DNA of 64,000 nt, from contig NZ_CP101809.1 in the NCBI RefSeq assembly GCF_024498275.1, positions 744,001 to 808,000 on the forward strand. Direction: 5' to 3'. The notes under the pieces were generated by a model. It searched no databases and was not told where the DNA came from. It was given only the letters and a program-made list of their open reading frames with translations. Positions 33,071 to 44,235 of this stretch are shown here, piece by piece (position 1 is the stretch's first letter; each line of letters starts with the position of its first letter). Source of the DNA: Mycoplasmoides fastidiosum. Lineage in GTDB: Bacteria > Bacillota_I > Bacilli_A > Mycoplasmatales > Mycoplasmoidaceae. A program made the position numbers and the translations under genes.

Positions 33071-36000
33071 TTATTTAGTTTTAGTTGAACTAAAACCTTT
33101 GGATTTTTTTAATTTTTGAGGACCAACTTTAGTTGGCCTAGAATGAGATGAATCTCGACCTGTTAATGTGTATTTAATACTGTTAGTTGTGTGACGATGA
33201 CGTCAAATTCCATAATAAACAGCAATTGCCAAAAGACTTAAAGTAACTAAAATTCATGGTAAGTGAGTTGTTAAGAAATACTGCGAATTCGAATTAAAAC
33301 CAGTAATAACCAATTCTTGCTGTAAGTTTTTGATTTGTCCATCAACAAAAGCATTTTCAATTTCATACTGGATTACAATTGTGCCCTTAGCAATATCAGA
33401 ATAAACATCATGAATAATTAAACGCTGGCCATTGTTTTTACTAATTAACACTTGATTTAACTGCAAATATCGGTAGGCTAAAGCAAAATGCTCAGTTTGC
33501 AAAGCCATAGTTGCATCACGAATATTACTTTGAATCCCATCACGAACTAACTGATTAGAAACTTGTTCATCTTCGACAACGATTACTCCAGTATTAACTA
33601 ATTTCAAACGGGTTAATTCAATTCGAGCTTGGGTTGGATCAGTGAGGAATTGGTCTAAATTAACTGGGTCAGGATTTAAATCCATGGCAGTCACTTGATA
33701 ACTATTAACAATTTGAATACTACCTGGTAAAAAAGTTAGCTGACCAATTCCATCATTAATTAATAAGTATTTAGTCATTTGTTCAACTGGGGTATCATGA
33801 GCTAATAATTCAGCTAAATCGGGATTTAAAACCAGTGATAAAGGTTGGGTTGGCCGGGAAAAACCTTGAACATGAAGAAATGATTGTAAGAAAGTATTAA
33901 TTGCTGCTGGTTCGTTTAAATTTCTTTTTAATCAAGCTAAAATATCAGAACCTGAAACTGTATTGATTCGACTCAAGGTGCCATTAAAATTAATTTCGTA
34001 TTCACTATCTTTATAATTTTGTGGAGTAATAATAATTGGTTGACGTTTAAAGCCTTGAATAATTACATTACTTAAACCAATGTTTTGATAATTGCCAAAA
34101 TTATCAATTAATTGTTCACTGCTTTTATTAGGATCAAAAATATTTTGTAAAATTTGCAGTTGCTCAACAGAAGCATTATCAACATTAAAGTGCAGGAACG
34201 GATTTAATAGATATATTTGTTCATTCTTAACACTATAATGCACGTCTTGTTTGCGAACATTTAAACTAACATGAAATTTATTCAATTGTTCTTTTAAAGT
34301 TTTTAAAGCATCTGCGTGATGCTTGCTAGTGTCAGCCATTGCAATACCGGTATTATCAACTAGTTGTCAAGTAGCTAGATCAAATAAGGATTCAGAGCTA
34401 TTTAAAACAATGTATTCATCATTAACTGGATTATTATGAGTAATTAATGCTTTGTAATAATCTTCCACTGTTCAATTTTTTAAAGTCGCATTAGTTACTA
34501 CCCCCGATACTTTCTGACCATCTAACGCGGTTAATTGATCATCATCAGTGCGAAGTTTAAAATTATTTTCAGCATAGTTTTTTCAGGTTGGTAATAAAAA
34601 TGTTCCTAAAGTATTAGTAATTTTGAAACTTTGTTCTTTATTATCCAAAGTAAAGTGTTGTCCATCAAATCCGGTAATATAATTTTCAACTTTTACTTTT
34701 ACATCTAAACTGCCCTCGTTATAGTTTAAATTGGTAAATTCCAACATACTAAACTTGGTCATTTGATTTACATCTGCAGTTTTTACATCTTTAGTTTTAA
34801 ATCGTTCACTAAAAAATCGATCCGCATCCGGATTAGTGTAATAAACAGGGTGAATAAATTTAAATTTCAAAATGTTAATGGCATCTTGAGCCGCTAATAA
34901 ATCAGGTCCTGTTAAAGGATTAGAGTCTGTAGAAGCATAAAGTTTTTGGGCTTTAGCTAATAAATCTTCTAATTGATTAACAATCCCTAACACACTTTCA
35001 TTGGCAAAAGTGCGATTAACATCTTCGTTATCAGCATAAGGTAATTTCTTTTTAATTGACTCATCAATGCGGAAAAAGTAATTACTTAAAAAGAAACTGA
35101 TTGGTTTGTCATAAAATTCTGGAGTTGGATTACGTTCCGCTTTTTGATCATTTTTGTAAACATTATTTACAAACAAAGTATTAGCAGCAATTTTGACTTC
35201 ACCAGTGGAATTATTAATTTCAATTCCACTGAAGTTATTCAAATCAACATGAGTTTGATAACTAGTATTAGACGTTGAAGTGTTGAGAACATGATTTAAA
35301 AACCCAGTTAAACTATCATAACCCTGATAATCTAATTGACTAACTAATAAACTACTTTGTCGATTTTTTAACCTTCTTAATTCAGCTAATCATTCACTTG
35401 GTAATAAATCTTTTCATTTATTATTTAGTGCATCTTCAAATAGGGTTTTACCATCTGCATAAGATGATGTTGAAGTTAATCCAGTCACTGGTTTTTTATA
35501 AGCATTACTGATTGTGTGATATTGAGTTGTATTGGGCTTTAAAGCAACTAATAATGAAGGTAAAGTATTAATTGGAGCGCCAGTGTCTGAACCAGCATAA
35601 AATTTACCGTTTAGATAACCACCTTTAATTGTTAGCGAATTAATACCAACTAAATTTGCATCATCTTTTGTAATTACATTAGTTTTAATTTCCGTAGCAC
35701 TTAAAGTGGCTCCACCATGGAAACCAATTACTAATTGATTTTTCTTATCATCTGTTAATGTTGTTGAGCCACTCAATTCTTGCTCACCATTAAAACTGGG
35801 TGCAGTTCCGTTCAAATCTAATAAGGGCAAAATTAGTTGGTTGAAATTCTTTGGATTTGATGCAGCGTCTAATAATGCTTTTTTGAAATCACTAACTGGT
35901 TTATCTTGATAGTCATTATGAGCAATAAAAGCAATTCCAGATAATCGGTCATTATTTTGTTTTCAACCAAAAGAGGAATTAAAACTTGATAAACCAAAAA

Positions 36001-39000
36001 TGCTAGCATTTTTCACATCAATTAGAGCACCTAAAACTCCAGAGGCGTTTTTTTCGAACAAACTAACTGCAAAATCAATACTGCCAACTTCAGGATTGCG
36101 ATTAATATCTGTTAATTGTAATTCAGTTTCAGGCGGTAAAAATTGATTTAGTTCATTGGTTGCTTCAGATCATTTTTTTGAATTAGCATTCTCTTCTTGT
36201 CCATTAATTGTTTGGAAGGTTTTTAAAGTGACAAACTCCTTCAATTTCTCTTCAGTATAGTCAAGTGCAGCTAAATTTTTTTGTGTTTTTGTAGTATCAA
36301 TTGAATAACTAAATTTTTTAAAAGTAGTAATAGTGTGATTTTGCACCAAATTAATTCCGCCATTGTTAACATTAGAATTAATTTGTAAAGTAAATGATAG
36401 TGTTCCATCATTTTTATTAAAAAAGACACTACTAATATATTGTTCAGGATTTTTTAAATCAGATAATTTATGAATATTTTGTTGTCCTAAACTATTATCT
36501 GCTGAATTACTAATTGGATTTGTAGTTGTTGCGGTATCCGAACTACTTAGTTTTATATCAATCCAACGAACTCCAACATGTTTTTTAATTCATTCAATTG
36601 CTTCATTTCGATCCTTGGGAGCAAATTGCATTGGAGCACTAGTGGTCTCGTCAAAATTCTCAACAACTTTTTCGTTATTAACTAAAAAGGCTGTTTGAGT
36701 TGCAAAATTAGTTAATGTGACATCCGCAATTGAAATGCGATTTCCAGTTGGGTCATTCACATTAAAACCAACAACAATTTGGTTATTAATTAAATCAACG
36801 GATTTTATTTGTATAGAACTAGAATCATTCTTAATATAATTTTGAATATAAGAAGTTCCTGTAGTTCATGATTCAACTTCATTTGATAAATCTTGAGTTG
36901 TAATGGATGAAGCAAAGTTATATCTTTTTGTGAAATTGGTTTTAGTAATATCTAATGTGTGATCTTTATCTTTTACTGAACCACTATCATTGACATTCAG
37001 TGTATAAGTTGTATCTGTTAAGACATTGATTGTATAACGATAAGTTCATTCTTGGGTTGGCGCTGAAACAATCAAATTATAAGAGGGTGACTTAGGAATA
37101 GCTGTACCACTGTCAGTTTGAGCAAATTTATTCAGTGGAATGCCCACTGATTTATTTCCCGTTGCACTTGTTCAAGGTTTGGCATTTTTGCGCCCATTGT
37201 AATATGGTAATTGGCCTAAAACTTGGGTTAAAAAATTATAACCGTTGTTAGACTGTGATCCAGATCCGCTACTTGAAGAAGTGGTATTATCAGTTGGGTT
37301 ATATCCGGCTTCTGGCAAATCTTGAAAATTTAGGGTAGAAGCATCTAAGCCATTCGCATTGGCATAGAGATGAACTCAATCAATATTTGAAAAATGATTT
37401 GGAGCAACATTTTCTCCATCCTGATCAACTAAAGAGACTTGAATCATTTGACTTGAACCAGTTCGACCATTTTGTTTCCCTCAAGAATTCAAAACCGAAT
37501 GGTTTTGGGGAAGGGTTCTGGTTATGATGTAAGGTATTTGGGAATTATATGATTTGTAAGCATCAGATGTTTCTTTTAAAATTGCATCATCAAACATTTT
37601 GCGAGCAAGATCAGAATTAGTTCCACTAACATCAGAACTGCTTGTTGATAAAGTTGTTGAAGCAGTAGTACCAATTTGTTTTAGTTCAGCATTAGAATTA
37701 AAACCAGGCAAAATAAATGCTTGATCTGATTTTGATTTGGCAACAGTTATGTTGTAGTTAATGGTTTTATTATAACTTTGGGAATAAGTTAAAATTTTAT
37801 TGTCATTTAGTTGATTGAAAAAAATTCCATATAAATTATTAGTACCTCTGCGAGCACCAGTATCAGTTGCAATATCATGAATAAAATTACCATCAAAAAC
37901 ACCTAAATAGGTAGAAAAAATTCCTCCATCTTCAGGACCAATTCAAACCCGATGAAACCATGGATAAAACTCTGTTGACTTGTTTCCAATTTGATGATTT
38001 CAAGGACCAACTGGATAACCATTAACATTAGAGTTGACGTTTGCACCATCTCCTTTAACTCTTTTAGATGTAGGGATCGTTAATTTTGGTCAAGTATATC
38101 AACTACTATCAGTGTCTTGTTGGGGTCAAAAATCTAATAATTGATTGCCATAGAATGAAAAACTAGGCAAGGTGAAACTATAATTGCCCATTTTTAATGC
38201 ATCTAATATCCGTTGTTCTTGAGCGTTTCAATCAGTTGGTCTATTTTCATTATCTTGATTATAGTATTTACTTCAATTACTTGGATTAACAGTATTGTAA
38301 AAGTTTTGGTTTAAATTAGAAATGAAGAAAATTAAACCATGAAACCAAGGTAATGGTTTAGCCGCAATGGGAGTGATATAACGCAACCGGTTATTTCCAA
38401 AATCAACATTAGTAAACATGTTTTTAGATAAGGGAATACGTTCAATCTGATTGTTGGAAAAATCAATCCGATAAATGTCTTTAGAAATATCTAAACGAAC
38501 TCCGCCAAAATTGATACCCTTATTTAAATTAAAGCTTGTAGCACTATTAGTATTTATTAGGGCTCCATCACTTGTTGTTGTGATGTTGCTATTAGTATCA
38601 TAAGGAATATTTGTAGAGCCCTCAGTTGGGTTTAAACCATTATTATTTGTGGTTGAGGAAGAAGAATTTTCATTAATATATTTTTCTCCATTTTTACCAC
38701 GAAAATAAAAAGGGTCTGCTGAAATTGCATCTAAAAAACTATCATAATTATTAATTGTTCTTTGGCCAGACTTAGTTACTGAGCTAACAGAAGAACCTCC
38801 ATAATTAATATTTTTTAAGGTTTCAGTCAATCATTTTTTAATTGCTTTTACTGGTTCTAAATTTTTAGTTTCATCCTCTTCTCACAAACTTTTCAAATAA
38901 TCATAATAATTTTGGTTTGTTTTGGTTATTGATGAACTTTGCAATTCATCATCTGTTTGGTATTCAGTTGAATAGTGATTATTACTAAAAGTGTTAAAAT

Positions 39001-39961
39001 CTCCGATGGCTTGAATGGCGTTTTTACTGGCCCGAATGTTTTTTAAAGCCGGAAAATTTTTGTAGTTGGGATTAGGAAAATGCGTGATGATATTATCATC
39101 AACATTAATCGTACTTAAACCCCGGTAACGAATTTCAAAATTAGAAGCACCAGTAATTCTAGGTGAAGAATTAGCTGTTCCCAATAAATCATAAATACCC
39201 AAACCTCAGCGGAGGTTTGGGTTAAAAATTTCAGCAATTGAATTAAGTGCTTGGTTAGATAAATCTAAAGTAAGATTAACTTGATCAAAAGCATTAAATC
39301 ATTCATCTTTACTAAAATTATCGTTTAAAGTTTTTCCTAAAAGTCCAGCTACTGCTTGACGAATCGCTCGGGTTGGAAAAAACTTAGATAATTGGTTATT
39401 AGAAGTTTCTAAAGTAGGTCATGTATTATCAGCAAATAAACCTGGAGGTGGAGCAAATTTAACATCATTAATCTGCTTGGTTTTTTTATTGTATTGGACA
39501 TACTTTAGGTTGACATAATCATAGGCATTAGCTTTTGTTGTTTGATTATTTTTAGTCAAACTAACTTCAGTTGATACCACCCGAATTCCCGTTTTCGGCA
39601 AATCACCCCGAAATGAGATTGCTTTAGTGTTGTCTTCGATGATAATATTTTCTAGATCAGCTAAATCTCGGCCTAAAAAAGCACTCAAATCTGTATCATC
39701 ATCATTGTTAGATGGATCAGTCATAACAGCAGAAACACCAGTTGTTCCTGCTTGTTCAATTCTGGATAAACGTGCTTGTACTGGATCGAATTGTGAATCA
39801 GCTTGTTGTTGAATGGCAGCTTGTTCAGTGAAATAAATTGATGTACTAAACCCAACACTAGCTGATGCTAAAATTGCCAAACTCACTAATCAACTAGCTG
39901 TCTGACTAAAATAAAATTTATGTTTCTTATCAAAAAATAAATTTTTGAACTTTAGAATCAT
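33071..39961 (-). CDS. Giant LRR surface protein B (membrane-anchored)
   Basis: Intact 2296-aa frame with about 30 TGA (Trp) codons; every long interval was read codon by codon without TAA or TAG. N-terminal helix WLVSLAILASASVGFSTSIY (about 24-43), no lipobox. Early region shares a motif with protein A (DLSNQALNSIAEIFNPNLRW against DLSNLSLTEIDDIFNP), and LRR-like segments (DISKDIYRIDFSNNQIERIP, FTNVDFGNNRLRYI) occur around 480-520. Middle is Asn/Ser/Thr-rich. C-terminal helix WILVTLSLLAIAVYYGIW and a long basic tail (RHRHTTNS, KKSKGFSSTKTK). Same operon as A, which it precedes. Probably a surface adhesin; exact role unknown. Confidence 0.85.
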
Positions 39962-40029
39962 TTTATGATGGAGTGATAGACAATTAAAGTGCTAACAACC
40001 TGTAACCAAAAAATAACATACCAAAATTT

Positions 40030-40060
40030 CTTAGTAAGACCAATTTCAAAGCTTACTAAG
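40030..40060 (-). promoter_or_regulatory. Inverted repeat in the leader of surface protein B
   Basis: Perfect 9-bp inverted repeat CTTAGTAAG...CTTACTAAG (40030-40038, 40052-40060) with a 13-nt loop, about 70 nt upstream of the ATG. It could be a hairpin in the 5' UTR or an operator. Confidence 0.45.
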
Positions 40061-40120
40061 TAGTTTTAAGGCCATCTAATTAATTACACCATTTTTATAT
40101 TATCTATCTAGCGAAAACTT

Positions 40121-40126
40121 ATTTTA
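40121..40126 (-). promoter_or_regulatory. Possible -10 promoter for the giant surface genes
   Basis: TGA-TAAAAT on the minus strand, an extended -10 form, about 160 nt upstream of protein B. The rest of 39962-40329 shows no ORF. Confidence 0.35.
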
Positions 40127-40329
40127 TCATATCCAGATTAAGGATCAAAATCAGAAATAAATAGTTTGAATTAATGCTATATCAAACCTATAATTCCCGT
40201 GTAATTAATTGAAAAATAACGATTAAACACTTTTTTAAGTTCAACTCAACAATTTTATTGTATTATTTTGGTATAAAAATAATACTAGATTAATACCGCT
40301 TTAATACAAAGAAATTCCCTAAAAAATAA

Positions 40330-40358
40330 AAAACAGATCAAGCAATTTGATCTGTTTT
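40330..40358 (-). terminator. Rho-independent terminator after membrane protein gene
   Basis: Twelve-base stem (40330-40341 with 40347-40358), 5-nt loop, followed on the minus strand by a long T run; sits 27 nt after the 349-aa gene. Confidence 0.85.
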
Positions 40359-40385
40359 TTTAGTATTGATTTTTAACTTTAATAG

Positions 40386-41435
40386 TTATTCGCTAATTGA
40401 TTTAGTTTTCAAACTTTTTCGATAATGAAATTGTTTTTTAAAGCCTTTTAAATCAGCAAAGAAAAACTGATTACGTGCTACTTGAAACAAGAATAAAAAT
40501 AATGCAAACAACAACAGAAATAAAACATAAAAAATAATGTTGAATGGACGACCAAAAGTGTAGTGACTTGGCATGAGTAATTCAGGACTTAGATTTTGAT
40601 TAGATCCCACTAAATTCGTTGCACCATCATTAGCACCACTAAACAAACTCAAACTACCATCTGTGTTTTTTAAGGCTGCAATGCGAGCAACAGAATCATA
40701 ACCTAAGTTTGGGTTTAAATTAGTAAAACCATTGTAAACAACATAAACCCCAACTAATGAAACTAGTAATGAATAAATCAAAAACACTAAAGGATAAATT
40801 AAGCCATAAATAACTAATTTACCAAAACCAAATAACTGGTTTTTTAGAACGCTTTGGGCTTGAATTTTCACAAAGTGTTTTGCATCAGCTAACCAGTAAG
40901 CAACTGCTAAAATTGGAGCAATCACATGATTTCAAATCGATACACTTGAATCAATTCGTTCCATGTTATTTCCAATACTTGTTCAAGTGGCGTAATTGCT
41001 ACGCAAACCAATAAAAAAGTTATAACCAATAAAAGTCACACTAATATAACTTAAGATGGTTACAATCACGTAATAATTTTTAAAAATCTTACTAGCTGGT
41101 TTAAAAAAATACCAACTAAAAAAGAAAGTAATTAATAAATTACTTTGGGTTGTGAACGTTCCTAAATTAGTTCACCAAATTAATAAAGTGTAATTATTTT
41201 CAGGATAAATAATCCCGCGTAAAATTGTTAAACTAGAAAACCCAATTAATAACAACATAAATCCTAAACCTAGACTATTCAGAAGTTTATAAGTTCCAAA
41301 CTGTTTTGAAGTTAATAGTTGTTGAGCTTGGGGATAGGGATTATGTTGATCCTTTCAGGTAAGTGCAAATTTGATTCTTTTGCTAAAGACTAAAAAATCT
41401 GCTTTTAATTGATTAAAGGAATAATTAAATTGCAT
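40386..41435 (-). CDS. Mollicute multi-pass membrane protein, Pr6Pr/DUF1600-like
   Basis: 349 aa from ATG 41435 (GGAAAA upstream). Six or so hydrophobic helices: about 57-77, 88-110 (LLIWWTNLGTFTTQSNLLI), 130-150, 172-188 (HVIAPILAVAYWLADAK), 205-228 and 295-320, then a basic tail. The pairing of a TNL-T-QSN helix with an H-x-x-x-PILA helix resembles membrane proteins annotated DUF1600 or Pr6Pr in mycoplasmas; I recall this only loosely. Function unknown. Many TGA codons at Trp. Upstream gap 41436-41566 is AT-rich without an ORF. Confidence 0.75.
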
Positions 41436-41566
41436 CTTTTTTCCAAGTTGATCTATATATTCTATTTTTCGTAATAACAATTTTATCCCCTTATTTAAAA
41501 AATTCAACAAAAATCACCAAGTAAAAATTTCGCTAAAAATTTCTGGTAATTTCAAGAAAAACTTGG

Positions 41567-41822
41567 TAAAATTTGCTCTAATCTTTAGTTTGGAAAATTA
41601 TATGTCTAATACTTCATTATTCCTAATTTTACAAGTTAAATCACCACAGACAAAATGTTGTTGTAGTCCAACCATTTTGTATCGCTTTCATGCCCAGATT
41701 TCATGTTAGCTGTTTTGAAATAATTAAATTCAGCTAGCAATTTTCTAACAATTTTAGAAAAAACCGAAGAAATAATGAAAACAGATACATCATTTTTTAG
41801 TAAATGAGTATCTGTTTTTTAT
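41567..41822 (+). promoter_or_regulatory. Candidate attenuated leader (riboswitch-like) of the symporter
   Basis: An extended -10 (TGG-TAAAAT, 41567-41572) is followed about 210 nt later by an intrinsic terminator (stem 41778-41788 with 41808-41818, then T run) and, 48 nt after that, by the symporter ATG. Between them lie a hairpin 41704-41712/41731-41739 and one near 41742-41762. No ORF longer than about 35 codons. It could be an attenuator or a stand-alone small RNA. Confidence 0.45.
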
Positions 41823-41869
41823 TTTGTCTTGAAATAAAATCAGTCAAAAAATAATTAATTTACTAACTC

Positions 41870-43369
41870 ATGCCAGTTCAATCAGATAATTTTTTTAAAT
41901 CCTTTTTAGGAATTTCTTTTGCTCAATCATATGCCTTTTTTGCGGTTTCACTTTTATTAATTTTGATGGTGGTGACCATTCGTATTTTTACGAAAAAAGT
42001 TTGACCTGCTAAAGCCCATTTAGCTTGAAACTTTAGTTTATATTTTGCGATTATTGGTGCTTTAGTTTTAGGATTAGTCTTTGCGGGATTAAATCGATTT
42101 AAAGGTTTAACTGTGCTTGAAGCTGCTGATGGAACTAAAGCATATGCTTATGACTGAATTTATGAAGTGAACGGGTTAACCCGAATTTATGCAACCGTAT
42201 TTACCAGTTCAATTTCATTAGTAGTTGGACCTTTAATTTTCTTTGGGATTGGGAGCAAAATTGCAACATACACCCATTCTAAATCCTTAGCTCACAGTAT
42301 TAAATACATGCTAATAGCTGTAGCATTGGCGGTTCTGTTAGGAATTGCTTTATTTCAAGTGTTTCGGATACTGCCTAACATTAGTTTGCAATTTAACCAA
42401 GGTAAAATTGAATCTCCTGCTTATACTAGTATTTTATTAACTATTGTCAGTTGATTACCCCGCAATGTTTTGGGTTCAACAGGGTTTAGTTTTTTCTCTA
42501 TTAGTGTGTTAGTTTTTGCATTAATTTTAGGATTTGCTGTTTATTTAGGTAAAAAACATCACCCTAATGACAAACACTTTGGTTTAGCTAGTGATTTTTT
42601 AGTAGCTGGGTTCAAAGTTTTTAATGTAATTGCTGATTTAATTTTTGAATTCTTACCAATTGGGGTGTTTGGTTTATTCATTAGTGCAATTATTCGTAAT
42701 GGCGGGAATTTATTTATTTCTTTAGCCTGATTTGTGATTGTGTTCTTTTTAGCAATGTTATTGTTATTTTTGGTGCAATTAGGGTTTATTTGGTACAAAA
42801 CCAAACTTAACCCCGTTGCTTATTTGAAAAAAGCTGCTAAGCCTCTTTTAAGTGCGTTTTTAACTTCTTCATCAAATTTAACCACTCCTTTAAGTCAAAA
42901 ATCATTAGAAAATGAATTTCGCACCGATCAAGTCACTGCTTCAACGATGCCAATTTTAGGCACAACAATGGGCATGGTTGCTTGTGGGGCGTTATATCCA
43001 ACAATGGCCGCGGGATTTGTTTTATTTGTTGATAATCCGTTTGGTGAAATGGATTTAAGTTCCACAATTATTTTTCTAGTTTTCTTGTTTTTTGGAACTT
43101 TTTTCAGTTCTTTTGGTTTATCAGGAGTCCCTGGAGTAGCTTCGGTTGTTACCCGAAATGTTTTTGCTATCACTAATTTACCGTTTGGAGCAACAATTGG
43201 CGCACTATTAGCAATTGATCCAGTGATCGACATGTTCCGAACTTTTTTAAATGTGAACGGGATCATTATGGCTGCAGTAGCTGGAGATTATCAAAGTAAA
43301 AATCCCAAAAAATCTAGATTAATTAAGCATATAAAAAAATGAAAACCAGAACCAATTAAGTCCGCTTAA
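41870..43369 (+). CDS. Dicarboxylate/amino acid:cation symporter (DAACS/SDF family)
   Basis: 499 aa. Family features: eight main helices plus re-entrant loops, a Ser-rich hairpin 1 (AFLTSSSNLTTPLSQKSL, about 325-342), helix 7 with ILGTTMGMVACGALYP, hairpin 2 (FSSFGLSGVPGVASV) and helix 8 with IDPVIDMFRTFLNVNGIIMA, whose Asp and Asn residues bind substrate and cation in GltPh-type transporters. Starts ATG 41870; no ribosome site. Imports an acidic or small amino acid or dicarboxylate with Na+ or H+. Four TGA codons are Trp. The end runs past a TGA to TAA 43367-43369. Confidence 0.9.
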
Positions 43370-43445
43370 TCTAAAAAATGGGAATTTTTCAACAATTCGC
43401 ATACAGAAACATTTTATATTAATCAAAACTAAATATTTTTTTCTG

Positions 43446-43451
43446 TATAAT
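43446..43451 (+). promoter_or_regulatory. -10 element of the tRNA cluster
   Basis: TATAAT 26 nt before the first tRNA (Cys); the eight genes are spaced by 3-90 nt and probably form one transcript. Confidence 0.55.
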
Positions 43452-43476
43452 GTAACAGTAGTTGAAAATTCCAGAT

Positions 43477-43551
43477 GGTGTCTTAGCCAAGTGGTAAGGC
43501 CTGGAGCTGCAACCTCCATATGCGTCAGTTCAAATCTGACAGACACCTCCA
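43477..43551 (+). tRNA. trnC: tRNA-Cys(GCA)
   Basis: Acceptor GGTGTCT/AGACACC, discriminator U, CCA encoded; anticodon loop CTGCAAC gives GCA. Confidence 0.95.
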
Positions 43552-43556
43552 ATTTT

Positions 43557-43633
43557 ACATCCGTAGCTCAGTAGGATAGAGCATCAGTTTGCGGAACTGA
43601 AGGTCGCAGGTTCGAGCCCTGTCGGGTGTGCCA
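43557..43633 (+). tRNA. trnR: tRNA-Arg(GCG), unusual anticodon
   Basis: Acceptor ACATCCG/CGGGTGT, anticodon stem TCAGT/ACTGA, loop TTGCGGA, so anticodon GCG; T stem GCAGG/CCTGT; discriminator G and CCA encoded. D loop carries an A at the Arg identity position. Reads CGU/CGC. Most bacteria use ACG (inosine) here; see findings. Confidence 0.9.
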
Positions 43634-43682
43634 TTATAAATTGTTCTAAAACAAGTTAAATTTGATTTAACTTGTTTTTCTT

Positions 43683-43759
43683 CGGGATATAGCTTAGCTT
43701 GGTAGAGCGCTTGGTTTGGGACCAAGAGGTCGCAGGTTCAAATCCTGTTATCCCGACCA
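43683..43759 (+). tRNA. trnP: tRNA-Pro(UGG)
   Basis: Acceptor CGGGATA/TATCCCG, discriminator A, CCA encoded; anticodon loop TTTGGGA gives UGG. Confidence 0.95.
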
Positions 43760-43765
43760 TTTTTT

Positions 43766-43842
43766 GGCTGAGTACCTCAGCTGGTTAGAGGGCTCGGTTC
43801 ATACCCGAGACGTCGTGAGTTCGAGTCTCACCTCAGCCACCA
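43766..43842 (+). tRNA. trnM: tRNA-Met(CAU), elongator
   Basis: Acceptor GGCTGAG/CTCAGCC paired at 1:72, anticodon loop TTCATAC. A paired 1:72 rules out initiator; the anticodon arm is Met-like rather than the Ile(k2CAU) form, but that is not fully excluded. Confidence 0.82.
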
Positions 43843-43896
43843 GAATACAATTATTAAATTAATAACCCCTTTTTATTTTCTAAATGGGTTATTCAT

Positions 43897-43987
43897 GGAA
43901 GCTTACCCAAGTGGTTGAAGGGATCGGTCTTGAAAACCGAGAGGCGTAGCAATGCGCGCGGGGGTTCGAATCCCTCAGCTTCCGCCA
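43897..43987 (+). tRNA. trnS: tRNA-Ser(UGA)
   Basis: Acceptor GGAAGCT/AGCTTCC, long class II variable arm, anticodon loop CTTGAAA gives UGA, discriminator G, CCA encoded. Confidence 0.95.
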
Positions 43988-44074
43988 TTTTTTAACAAAA
44001 AGCCGGGTTATTCATATATAATTATTAGGCTGTAATGTGGGTTTTAGTAGTATACCTGAAAAAACTACTTTTAT

Positions 44075-44151
44075 CGCGGGATGGAGCAGTTGGTTAGCTC
44101 GTCAGGCTCATAATCTGAAGGTCGTAGGTTCGAATCCTACTCCCGCAACCA
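44075..44151 (+). tRNA. trnfM: tRNA-fMet(CAU), initiator
   Basis: Acceptor CGCGGGA with 3' side TCCCGCA leaves a C1:A72 mismatch, the initiator mark; anticodon loop CTCATAA gives CAU. Confidence 0.92.
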
Positions 44152-44154
44152 TAC

Positions 44155-44231
44155 GGAATTGTAGTGTAGAGACCTAACACGCCACTCTGTCACAGTGGAG
44201 ATCGCGGGTTTGAATCCCGTCAGTTCCGCCA
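44155..44231 (+). tRNA. trnD: tRNA-Asp(GUC)
   Basis: Acceptor GGAATTG/CAGTTCC with one G-U, anticodon loop CTGTCAC gives GUC, discriminator G. Confidence 0.95.
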
Positions 44232-44235
44232 TTGT

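Noticed and set aside
26483-39961. Dozens of apparent short genes or pseudogene fragments across the giant surface region
   Set aside because: They are one frame per protein interrupted only by TGA, which is Trp here; reading codon by codon shows no TAA or TAG.
41601-41708. 35-codon ORF in the symporter leader
   Set aside because: Too short, Cys-rich, without a ribosome site; a structured leader is a better reading, although a regulatory peptide cannot be excluded.
42559-43266. Minus-strand frames within the symporter
   Set aside because: Antisense shadows of an intact DAACS gene with family motifs.
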